DNA from: Rickettsiales bacterium
Lineage (GTDB): Bacteria > Pseudomonadota > Alphaproteobacteria > Rickettsiales > UBA1997
DNA length: 10,037 nt
Assembly: GCA_947496905.1 (NCBI GenBank)
Contig: CANMEW010000007.1
Span: forward strand, 1 to 10,037
Reading direction: 5' to 3'
Shown here: positions 1-6,215 of the stretch, piece after piece
How the letters are laid out: the number at the start of each line of letters is the position of its first letter
Numbering within the stretch: position 1 is the stretch's first letter
Translations under genes and position numbers: made by a program
The notes under the pieces: model-generated
What the model was told of the DNA's origin: nothing
The model's input: only the letters and a program-made list of their open reading frames with translations
Databases searched by the model: none

Positions 1-230
1 AGATTGACTAATTGCTGATGGCAAAAGGCCGCGCAACACTATTCAGGATATGATTCCTGTCGTGGTATTAGATTATGTAGAGGGGATTTTGTTTTTGAGG
101 AGAAGGCTGCTTCGGAGCATCCATCTTTGCTCTTTTGTGTGAGCTTTACTGCTTCTGTGCGACTAGTCTTCTCGCGAAATTATTAAGTGAATTTCGCAAA
201 GCCAACCAAGCGAGTGCAAGAAACTGCAAG
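1..230. other. Left-edge non-coding stretch with an inverted repeat
   Basis: No intact gene is visible before the 3' end of acpP. An inverted repeat has 8-base arms GCGAAATT (174-181) and AATTTCGC (190-197) around an 8-base loop. It lies downstream of acpP on the minus strand, but no T-run follows it on either strand, so it is not a standard intrinsic terminator. A plus-strand reading frame is open from 8 to 142. It contains a KRPRNTI...PVVVLD stretch faintly reminiscent of gamma-glutamyltransferases, but it has no start codon in context and a stop codon just upstream, at 5-7. If it is anything, it is debris of a dead gene. Confidence 0.4.
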
Positions 231-255
231 CTACATGTTTTCAGAAATGTAGCTT
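228..255 (-). other. Hairpin across the acpP stop codon
   Basis: Perfect 9-base arms AAGCTACAT (228-236) and ATGTAGCTT (247-255) flank a 10-base loop. The structure overlaps the last codons and the stop codon of acpP (231-233). No U-run follows on the minus strand, so this is either a transcript-end or stability hairpin or a chance consequence of the coding sequence. Confidence 0.4.
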
Positions 256-476
256 ACGGCATTACCAACATTGATAATTTTTTCCGCAGCTTCATCTGGA
301 ATTTCAATTCCAAACTCTTCTTCGAAAGCCATAACCAATTCTACTTGATCAAGACTGTCAGCACCTAAGTCATTTATAAAATTTGCTGTTTCGGTTACTT
401 TAGAACCTTCTGCGCCAAGGTGGTTAATGATAATTTTTTTAACCCTGTCAAAAATCTCATTATTGCTGCTAGTCAT
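231..476 (-). CDS. acpP: Acyl carrier protein
   Basis: This 81-residue acidic protein is the cytoplasmic carrier that holds growing acyl chains on a phosphopantetheine arm during type II fatty-acid synthesis. The arm also serves lipid A and phospholipid assembly. The attachment motif GADSLDQVEL is intact, with the modified serine at residue 41. The following EEEFGIEIPDEAAEKI helix and the overall length of about 80 residues are typical of AcpP. The open frame extends 17 codons further upstream. I chose the ATG at 474-476 because it opens with the usual short TSSNNEIFDRVKKII helix, and the upstream extension (CYQPLFLFF) is unlike any ACP. No Shine-Dalgarno sequence is visible. No fab genes are adjacent, which is unlike the common fabD-fabG-acpP-fabF arrangement. 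It lies 133 bases downstream of cobS on the same strand. Confidence 0.97.
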   Translation of the reverse strand: MTSSNNEIFDRVKKIIINHLGAEGSKVTETANFINDLGADSLDQVELVMAFEEEFGIEIPDEAAEKIINVGNAVSYISENM

Positions 477-513
477 AAAAAATAAAAAGAGTGGTTGATA
501 ACAAATTGAATGG

Positions 514-529
514 AAGTGAGTGCTCACTT
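514..529. promoter_or_regulatory. Inverted repeat upstream of acpP, possible operator
   Basis: The arms AAGTGAG (514-520) and CTCACTT (523-529) are separated by two bases. The site lies 38 bases upstream of the acpP start codon in the 133-base gap between acpP and cobS. Its length and symmetry resemble binding sites of dimeric repressors of the TetR or GntR type. It has no following T-run for minus-strand transcription. A weak promoter-like pair (TTGCTA and TATTTA, 15-base spacer) lies just upstream of it on the minus strand. The regulatory role is inferred from symmetry and position only. Confidence 0.3.
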
Positions 530-609
530 AAAAAATTAAATAATCTAAGTTTTATTTTAGCAATTTTTAAAATTAAGACTTGCTCAGATTTTAATGAATC
601 TACTGTAAC

Positions 610-1524
610 TCATTCGCCAAAAACGCGCTGATAAAATTCTTGCATTACCATCTTCTCATCATCAATCACCTTGTTGCCAAAGCTTAGAGTGAAGGCGGTT
701 TTAACTGATCCAAAAATTTCAATATTTTTTCCCCAAGAAATCAAAGTACGTAGCGAAATTAAATTTGAGATATCGCCATTTTTAAAAGCTTCACGAGTCA
801 AATTTCCTAAGCGCACCATCATTTTCGCAGTGCTCTGATGAAGTTTGGAATTGAGAAATGGAAGTTTTTTTAAGAGAATTGCCAACTCATGTTCTTCATC
901 TAAATAATTCAGCGAAGCCACAATATTCCAGCGATCCATCTGCGCTTGGTTAATTAAATTTGTGCCGTGGTAAATCCCCAAATCATCTCCGGCGCCAAGA
1001 GTGTTGGATGTGGCAAACAGACGAAAATTTTTGTCTGGTGTAATGATTTCATTTTCCTCCAACAGAGCAAATTTTCCCTCCTCCTCGAGTAAGCGCTGAA
1101 TCACGAATGACACATCGGTTCTGATCGCATCATATTCATCCAGCACTAGAGCTATTCCACCACGCAGCGCGAATGGGATGATCCCCTCTTTGAACTCAGT
1201 AATTTGCTTGTCATTTTTTAATTTGATCACGTCTTTTCCGACCAAATCTAAGCGCGTAATTTGTGAATCGAAATTAATGCGCAAGCATGGCCAGTTAAGG
1301 CGTGCAGCTACTTGCTCAATATGCGTGGATTTTCCGGTGCCATGCATTCCTTGCACCAGAACACGCTGATTAAAAGCAAAGCCAGCAAGAATCGCTAAAG
1401 TTGTTTTTGGATCAAAAAGATAGTTTTCGTCAATTGCTGGAACGTAGGGAGATGCCTCTTTGAAGGCGTAAACATCAAAATCGCAAGTCAGTCCAAAAAT
1501 TTTTTTGCAGTCGATTTTTTTCAT
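610..1524 (-). CDS. cobS: CobS-like AAA+ ATPase (aerobic cobaltochelatase small subunit type)
   Basis: CobS is the AAA+ motor that, with CobT and CobN, drives ATP-dependent cobalt insertion into hydrogenobyrinic acid diamide. The 304-residue protein shows the characteristic CobS N-terminus (residues 24-50, YVPAIDENYLFDPKTTLAILAG), then Walker A GMHGTGKST at 59-67. The nearly invariant THIEQVAARLNWPC segment follows, then Walker B IALVLDEYDA with D129 and E130. Next come the sensor FRLFATSNT and the YHGT...NQAQMDRW segment carrying the likely arginine finger. Length is close to the usual 320-330. Neither cobT, cobN nor any other corrin gene is in the window, so cobalamin synthesis cannot be assumed. 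An orphan CobS could act as a MoxR-like chaperone. No Shine-Dalgarno sequence is seen, and a hairpin arm ends about four bases before the start codon. Confidence 0.93.
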   Translation of the reverse strand: MKKIDCKKIFGLTCDFDVYAFKEASPYVPAIDENYLFDPKTTLAILAGFAFNQRVLVQGMHGTGKSTHIEQVAARLNWPCLRINFDSQITRLDLVGKDVIKLKNDKQITEFKEGIIPFALRGGIALVLDEYDAIRTDVSFVIQRLLEEEGKFALLEENEIITPDKNFRLFATSNTLGAGDDLGIYHGTNLINQAQMDRWNIVASLNYLDEEHELAILLKKLPFLNSKLHQSTAKMMVRLGNLTREAFKNGDISNLISLRTLISWGKNIEIFGSVKTAFTLSFGNKVIDDEKMVMQEFYQRVFGE

Positions 1525-1528
1525 TTCG

Positions 1529-1611
1529 TACCAGAGCTACTTAAAACCGGAGCACTTCTTGCTCTGGTATGTGGGGTTCCCCGCGAACGCAGGGCGCGGC
1601 GAGTGCCGCGT
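1529..1611 (-). other. Cluster of hairpins in the der-cobS gap
   Basis: Three potential hairpins sit in this 102-base gap. Read on the minus strand, the first pairs CGCGGC with GCCGCG (1610-1605 and 1600-1595, 4-base loop). The second is formed by 1594-1579 and needs one G-U wobble, which on the plus strand would be a C-A mismatch, so it folds better in the minus-strand RNA. The third has 9-base arms at 1529-1537 and 1561-1569 around a 23-base loop and ends next to the cobS start codon. The GC-rich core at 1571-1610 stands out sharply from the AT-rich surroundings. No U-run follows, so a terminator is unlikely. It may be a structured leader of cobS or a small palindromic element. Confidence 0.45.
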
Positions 1612-1626
1612 AAAAAAAGTAAAATT

Positions 1627-3024
1627 TTACTTCTTCGGCTTGTGCGGTTTTTTGGAAAAAGTTTTTTCTTTTATTTCGGCAAAAGGGTTTTCGCTTTTGC
1701 GCAAAAGCAAGCGGATTGGTGTTAATTTTAAATCAAAATATTCGCGCAAGGAATTGATCAAATATTGATGGTAAGCGCCTTCCAAGGGTTTTATGTGATT
1801 GGTAAAAACGGCAAAAGTTGGTGGACGTTTTTTTACCTGAGTGGCATATTTCAACTTGATTGCCTTGCCTTTGTAAAGCTTCGGCGAGTGCGTTTGCTCC
1901 GCTATTTTCAACCAATCGTGAAGTTTGTTGGTCTGGATGTAAGTCTGCCACTGCTCGTAAGTTTGCAGTGCGAATTCCAAAGTTTTGTCAACATTGTAGC
2001 CAGTTTTGGAGGAGAGGCCAATGATTGGCGTGCCTTCAATGCCCGGCAAAGAAGCCAACACATCCTTCCTTAATTCACGTAGAAATTTTTCTTTGTCACC
2101 TTTGACGGAATCAATTTTATTGATGCCGAAAATCAGTCCGCGCCCTTCACGCAAAACTTCTCCGGCTAAAGCTTTATCTTGATGATCGAGTGGTGAATTA
2201 GCGTCGATTAACAAAATTACAACCTGAGCAAACCTGATGGCTCTAAAGCTGTCGAGGGCGGAGAGTTTTTCTAATTTTTGAGTGATGGTAGCTTTTTTTC
2301 TGATTCCGGCAGTGTCGATGAAACGAATTTTTTTCCCAAAAACTTCATGATCAATCGCAATTGCGTCACGTGTAATGCCAGCTTCAGGGCCAACAATCAT
2401 GCGGTCTTGTCCAAGAATTTTATTGAGAAAAGTTGATTTGCCGGCATTCGGCCTTCCTACAATTGCGATCTGTAACAAGGATTTTTCATCCTCATCCTTG
2501 ACGCTAAACTCCGAAAAATTTTTCTCGTAACGCTCAATTTCTGGCGCAATTTTTTCGTATAATTCTCCAAAACCTAACTTGTGTTCAGCCGAGATTCCAA
2601 GCGGCTTACCGAAGCCAAGTTTGTAATATTCTTTCTCGAAAATTGCCTCGTTTAAATTCTCGCATTTATTGGCCAGTAGAATGGTTCTTTTATCCAATTT
2701 TCTGAGCCAATTTGCGAAGTGAACATCTTGATTGGTTACGCCTGCCTTCACGTCCAAAACAAATAAACAAAGATCAGCATCGGCAACCGCCACTTCAGTT
2801 TGCTCGAGCATTCTTTTTTCCAAAGATTTTTCGTTGATCCGACTTTCCAGCCCAGCGGTGTCAATCGCCATAAACTCAATTGGACCAAGCTTCGCTGGCG
2901 CTTCTTTGCGATCGCGCGTAACTCCGGGAGTGTCATCGGTAATGGCAAAACTTTTACCAACCAATTTGTTGAAGAGCGTTGATTTCCCAACATTTGGTCG
3001 TCCGATGATTGCGATTTTGAACAT
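1627..3024 (-). CDS. der: Ribosome assembly GTPase Der (EngA)
   Basis: Der has two tandem GTPase domains and acts in late assembly of the 50S ribosomal subunit. In this 465-residue protein the first G domain has GRPNVGKS (8-15), DTPGVTRD (31-38), DTAG (55-58) and NKCE (119-122). The second has GRPNAGKS (190-197), GPEAGITRD, DTAGIRKKA and NKID. The KH-like C-terminal domain follows, with KKRPPTFAVFTN and the LREYFDL...IRLLLRK segments. Glu in place of Asp in the first G4 motif is common in alphaproteobacterial Der, so it is not a defect. The C-terminus ends in a basic tail (EKTFSKKPHKPKK). The start codon lies 8 bases after the stop of the upstream glycosyltransferase gene, so the two are probably co-transcribed. 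There is no clear Shine-Dalgarno sequence. Confidence 0.98.
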   Translation of the reverse strand: MFKIAIIGRPNVGKSTLFNKLVGKSFAITDDTPGVTRDRKEAPAKLGPIEFMAIDTAGLESRINEKSLEKRMLEQTEVAVADADLCLFVLDVKAGVTNQDVHFANWLRKLDKRTILLANKCENLNEAIFEKEYYKLGFGKPLGISAEHKLGFGELYEKIAPEIERYEKNFSEFSVKDEDEKSLLQIAIVGRPNAGKSTFLNKILGQDRMIVGPEAGITRDAIAIDHEVFGKKIRFIDTAGIRKKATITQKLEKLSALDSFRAIRFAQVVILLIDANSPLDHQDKALAGEVLREGRGLIFGINKIDSVKGDKEKFLRELRKDVLASLPGIEGTPIIGLSSKTGYNVDKTLEFALQTYEQWQTYIQTNKLHDWLKIAEQTHSPKLYKGKAIKLKYATQVKKRPPTFAVFTNHIKPLEGAYHQYLINSLREYFDLKLTPIRLLLRKSENPFAEIKEKTFSKKPHKPKK

Positions 3025-3032
3025 GAAAATTT

Positions 3033-3833
3033 TTAAGAATTTGTCGCGCGAGCTCTGAAAATTTCGCGAGTTTTAATCGCTTTAGCGAAGCGTGAAGCGG
3101 CGAAAAGATAGCTGTAGATGAATCCATCAAAACCATAGATGGCGTAGCGCCGTACAAAATATGCTTTCAAAAAAGCCACCGTTGGGATGAAAAAAATTTT
3201 TAGAGCTGAAGGACATTTTCTTTTTTTGAAGGAGTCCTCAGCCTGCATTTGCGAGTAAGAGTTAATCTTCTCAATCCAATGTGAAAATGAGCGAAATGAC
3301 TGATGGTAAATGATGTTGTTGAGCTGACCAATTTTGCAGACAGTTTCATCTTTTAGCTCAACGGAATCATGGATGGGGCTGTTTTTGAATCCGGAGCAAT
3401 CCTTGTTGTAGAGGCGAAGTTGATTGTAGTAGTAGGCAAGTCTTTTTGGCTTTTTTTCGAAACGAAATTTATTGACGATTTTTACTCTAAATCCGGCGAA
3501 ATTTTCGTAAGATTTTTCTCTAAAAATTTTCTGAATTTCATCGCTTAGCTCTGCAGAAATTTCTTCATCGGCATCGATGTTTAAAATCCATTTATTGCGA
3601 CATTGGCTTTCGCCAAAAATCTTTTGCAGACCGTAACCCTGCCATTTATTAAACAACACTTTCGCACCAGCTTCTGCGGCTATTTTACAAGTGTCGTCAT
3701 CACTTCCAGAATCGATCACCAAAATTTCGTCAGCAAATTTTTTGGCAGCAAAAATTACGTCAAAAATTCTGTCCGCTTCATTTTTTGTAATGATAAAAAC
3801 TGAAATTTTTTCTTCTCGAATGTTATTTGTCAT
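3033..3833 (-). CDS. Family 2 glycosyltransferase, WaaE/LgtF-like
   Basis: This 266-residue protein has a GT-A fold of the GT2 family. It opens with ISVFIITKNEADRI (10-23), then the nucleotide-sugar segment ILVIDSGSDDDT (37-48) with D41. The metal-binding motif DADEE follows at 87-91. The middle region (KRLAYYYNQLRLYNKD...PIHDSVEL) and the C-terminal amphipathic or hydrophobic stretches (ALKIFFIPTVAFLKAYFV, then FDGFIYSYLFAASRF) match the layout of WaaE/KdtX/LgtF enzymes. Those enzymes add a glucose residue to the lipopolysaccharide core at the inner face of the cytoplasmic membrane. The acceptor here cannot be read from the sequence. No other LPS genes are adjacent. The short leader has a possible weak ribosome-binding site, ACGGG, close to the start. 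The gene is first of the minus-strand run ahead of der. Confidence 0.88.
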   Translation of the reverse strand: MTNNIREEKISVFIITKNEADRIFDVIFAAKKFADEILVIDSGSDDDTCKIAAEAGAKVLFNKWQGYGLQKIFGESQCRNKWILNIDADEEISAELSDEIQKIFREKSYENFAGFRVKIVNKFRFEKKPKRLAYYYNQLRLYNKDCSGFKNSPIHDSVELKDETVCKIGQLNNIIYHQSFRSFSHWIEKINSYSQMQAEDSFKKRKCPSALKIFFIPTVAFLKAYFVRRYAIYGFDGFIYSYLFAASRFAKAIKTREIFRARATNS

Positions 3834-3918
3834 AAACCCGTTGATTTACTTGTAGTCGCAATACATTTTTTGAACATCTTTCCAGTCTCATTCGCAGTCA
3901 ATCAATTCAAAATTTACC
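3834..3918. promoter_or_regulatory. Divergent intergenic region between the glycosyltransferase and dsbA-like genes
   Basis: This 85-base gap must hold the promoters of both divergent genes unless they lie inside coding sequence. Toward the dsbA-like gene, TTGATT (3841-3846) and TACATT (3862-3867) form a weak pair with a short 15-base spacer. Toward the glycosyltransferase, a TTGACT hexamer on the minus strand is the best -35 candidate, but no good -10 accompanies it. Just before the dsbA-like start are CATTCGCA (3889-3896) and CAATCAATTCA (3899-3909), both near-matched in the bolA leader. No ribosome-binding site is visible. Confidence 0.35.
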
Positions 3919-4707
3919 ATGAAAAAAACATCTAAAAAAGGCATCGTAATTTCTGTCTCTATCCTTTTGCTTATTGGCTTCTCGGCTTTAGTAGTTCACA
4001 ATTACAAAACCAAAACTTCCTTCAAATTTAACTCACAAAATGTTGAAGAAATTAAGCCAGAACAAAATTCACAAGATGCCGTTAGTGCCGCTGTAAATAC
4101 TGATGCGGCCGCTCTGGAAGAGGCGCGCAAAAATAGCGATTTGTTAAAAATTTCACCTTCAGATTTCGTTCTCGGAGATAAAAAAGCGCCGGTGACAATC
4201 ATTGAGTATGCCTCTCTTTCTTGCCCGCATTGCGCTTCTTTCGCCAAAGAGGCCTTCGAAAAATTAAAAAGCGAATATATCGATTCTGGGCAAGTGCAAT
4301 TCGTTTTCCGCAATTTTCCACTCAACCAATCATCACTAACGGCAGCAATGTTTGCGCTTTGTCAGGCCAGTGACAATAAGGCGGAATTGCCAGAAAAATA
4401 TTTTTTCACCGTGAAGGCTTTGTTTAAAACTCAAGATTCTTGGGCCTTTGACGAGAAATATGCGGAGAAGTTGGAAGTGATTGCGAAGCTTGATGGCATG
4501 AGCTCTGAAAGATTTAACCAATGCATTAATGACAAAGCTCTACAAGAAAAAATTCTTGTCGCCAGAATGGATGTGGCCAAAACTTTGCAAATAAAATCTG
4601 CCCCATCTTTCTTCATAAATGGAGAAATTTCTGAAGGTTACGTTGACTATTTAACGATCAAAAAATTGATCGATAAAAAGCTCTCTGAAGTGAAAAAAAA
4701 TAATTAG
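3919..4707 (+). CDS. Membrane-anchored DsbA-like thiol oxidoreductase
   Basis: This 262-residue protein probably forms or shuffles disulfide bonds in exported proteins. A basic N-terminus (MKKTSKK) precedes a hydrophobic helix at about 9-26, acting as a signal anchor or signal peptide. A spacer of about 60 polar, Ala- and Glu-rich residues follows. The thioredoxin-fold domain starts near DFVLGDKKAPVTIIEYASLSC. The active site is CPHC at 102-105, and the cis-proline is P229 in SAPSFFING. Two further cysteines, C148 (ALCQA) and C202 (NQCIN), lie in the inserted helical domain and could form a second disulfide, as known for Wolbachia alpha-DsbA1. The family is the Thioredoxin_4 type shared with BdbD and rickettsial DsbA proteins. 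No dsbB is seen nearby. The gene is monocistronic, ending at a strong terminator. Confidence 0.95.
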   Translation: MKKTSKKGIVISVSILLLIGFSALVVHNYKTKTSFKFNSQNVEEIKPEQNSQDAVSAAVNTDAAALEEARKNSDLLKISPSDFVLGDKKAPVTIIEYASLSCPHCASFAKEAFEKLKSEYIDSGQVQFVFRNFPLNQSSLTAAMFALCQASDNKAELPEKYFFTVKALFKTQDSWAFDEKYAEKLEVIAKLDGMSSERFNQCINDKALQEKILVARMDVAKTLQIKSAPSFFINGEISEGYVDYLTIKKLIDKKLSEVKKNN

Positions 4708-4728
4708 ATTCAGTATTGGCGCGGTTTC

Positions 4729-4771
4729 GATGACATCTGTGCCCCATGGGGCACAATGTCATCTTTTTTTT
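4729..4771 (+). terminator. Strong intrinsic terminator after the dsbA-like gene
   Basis: The outer arms GATGACAT (4729-4736) and ATGTCATC (4756-4763) and the inner arms TGTGCCCC (4738-4745) and GGGGCACA (4748-4755) give a 16-base-pair stem with one bulged C at 4737. Eight Ts follow at 4764-4771. The T-run is present only for plus-strand transcription, so it ends the dsbA-like transcript. The convergent tolC-like gene runs into the same stem, but downstream on the minus strand there is no U-run. Confidence 0.95.
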
Positions 4772-4775
4772 GAAA

Positions 4776-6206
4776 CTAATTTTGATTACTTTCGTACAAT
4801 TTTTTCTCAGCAATTAATTCTAAAAGTCTGTAAGAAATTTGAGTGGTCGCAAGGACTGAACTAGAGTAATCTTGCTCGAATAAAAGAATTTGGTAAGTGC
4901 TTGTGCGCCCTTGCCGCAGAAGATTTCGCTCATTTTCCAATTTTAATTTTTGTGCCGACTCAATCGCCAAAGAAAGTTTCAAATTTTCTTTGTAGCTGTC
5001 CAAATTTTGCACTAGATTTTGCCAATCATTCTCCTCTTCAAAAGCCTTTTGACGGTAGTTCATTTTTGCTGCAGATGCGCTTTTTAGCGCTCCCAATCTA
5101 ATGTCAGATTCAAGTCCAAAATTTAGCGGCATAGATAATCTCAATCCCACTAAGCCACTACGACCCTTCTCATCAAAGGAGCTGTAAAGAGCCTGCTGAT
5201 TATTCCTTTCCAATTGGTTGACGGCGTAAGACCCATACAAATTTAGCGAAGGTTTATTATTCTCCTCCTCAACCTTAGCGGCAGCTACAGCGGCTTTCAT
5301 ACTGGCTTCTCCCGCCTTCACATCAAAACGATTTCCAGCTTTTACTTTCGGCACTAAAAAATTTTGCAATCTCGCCAAGTCAATCTCATCAAGCCTTTCC
5401 GCCACTTCGCTAGAATCTAAATAACGCTGCTTGTTGAAATTTCTGGCAGCAATTTTTTCGTCATTCTGCGCCTGCTTCACTAATAAATTTTTGGTTTCGA
5501 CTAAAGCTTTAGCTTGAAGAACATCTCCTTTTTCGCCCAAATTCATTGCTTCTTTTTTGCTGACGTAACTCAAAATTTGCTCCGTTCTTTCAGCGGCATT
5601 TTTCTGAATAGCCAATATTTTTCTTGCCGCAACTAGTGCCCAGTAAGACTTTTCAGCCTCAACCAGCGATGAAACGGAAACTGCTTTGGCGATTAATTTT
5701 TGCGATTCATTGGCGAAGTAAGTGGCATCCTTTGTAGATTTAGTTGAGGCGCCAAGACGATTCTGCCAAAGTGGTAGTGACAGTTCAATGGTGGGAATGG
5801 TTTGATAATTTGATGAAACTAAGCTGGGGTTGGAATAGCTTGAAGTGTTTAGGCCCTTGTAAGTAGTGTGGTTGAGTGAGTAATAAAATTTTGTATTCAA
5901 CCCAAAGTCAGAAGTTTTAGTGAATCCAACCTGATTATTTTGAGTGTAAGTTCTGCTGTAGCTAAATATTTGCAGCGCTTGATTTTGCTCGGTGAAACCG
6001 GTTTGAGTGTAGGCAAAAAGATTTACCGCCGTTACCAACTCAGCCTTTTTTTTAAGCAGATCGTAGGCTTCAGCATTTTGGTTCGCTGCCAAATATCCTA
6101 AATTTTGATTTTTTACCTGATCCAAAAATTCACTTAAAGTGAGAGCTGACGAATTTTTTGTGAAAAAAATCATCAACAGAAAAAAGACCGAAACAATTTT
6201 TAACAT
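4776..6206 (-). CDS. TolC-family outer membrane efflux channel
   Basis: This 476-residue protein is predicted to be the outer-membrane exit duct of a tripartite efflux pump or type I secretion system. An N-terminal signal peptide runs over residues 1-21: a Lys at 3, a VSVFFLLMIFF core and likely cleavage after NSSA. Two outer-membrane-efflux repeats follow. The first includes the strand-like TIELSLPLWQNRLGAST and long helices rich in Ala, Glu, Lys and Gln. The second repeats the pattern with GLVGLRLSMPLNFGLESDIR and another long helical hairpin ending near TTQISYRLLELIAEKKLY. Length is typical. No membrane-fusion or inner-membrane pump gene is in the window, so the substrate is unknown. Its start codon lies only 9 bases from that of the divergent tilS, so its promoter must overlap tilS coding sequence. 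Confidence 0.92.
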   Translation of the reverse strand: MLKIVSVFFLLMIFFTKNSSALTLSEFLDQVKNQNLGYLAANQNAEAYDLLKKKAELVTAVNLFAYTQTGFTEQNQALQIFSYSRTYTQNNQVGFTKTSDFGLNTKFYYSLNHTTYKGLNTSSYSNPSLVSSNYQTIPTIELSLPLWQNRLGASTKSTKDATYFANESQKLIAKAVSVSSLVEAEKSYWALVAARKILAIQKNAAERTEQILSYVSKKEAMNLGEKGDVLQAKALVETKNLLVKQAQNDEKIAARNFNKQRYLDSSEVAERLDEIDLARLQNFLVPKVKAGNRFDVKAGEASMKAAVAAAKVEEENNKPSLNLYGSYAVNQLERNNQQALYSSFDEKGRSGLVGLRLSMPLNFGLESDIRLGALKSASAAKMNYRQKAFEEENDWQNLVQNLDSYKENLKLSLAIESAQKLKLENERNLLRQGRTSTYQILLFEQDYSSSVLATTQISYRLLELIAEKKLYESNQN

Positions 6207-6215
6207 ATTGATGAG

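Noticed and set aside
8..142. Open plus-strand frame with a KRPRNTI...PVVVLD stretch resembling gamma-glutamyltransferase
   Set aside because: The resemblance covers fewer than 20 residues with imperfect spacing. A stop codon at 5-7 lies just upstream and there is no plausible start, so I do not call a pseudogene.
135..368. Plus-strand open frame of 77 codons
   Set aside because: It lies largely antisense to the well-supported acpP and has no recognisable features.
1571..1600. GGTTCCCCGCGAACGC looks like part of a type I-E CRISPR repeat
   Set aside because: There is only one copy, with no spacers or second repeat in the gap and no cas genes in the window.
1529..1611. A cobalamin riboswitch ahead of cobS
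   Set aside because: The gap of about 100 bases is too short for the usual fold, no B12-box-like sequence is seen, and the hairpins are simple palindromes.
1505..3058. Plus-strand and alternative minus-strand frames over der
   Set aside because: They overlap the intact Der frame, which has all GTPase motifs, and show no family features.
4729..4771. A bidirectional terminator serving the tolC-like gene as well
   Set aside because: On the minus strand the stem is not followed by a U-run, so only plus-strand termination is supported.
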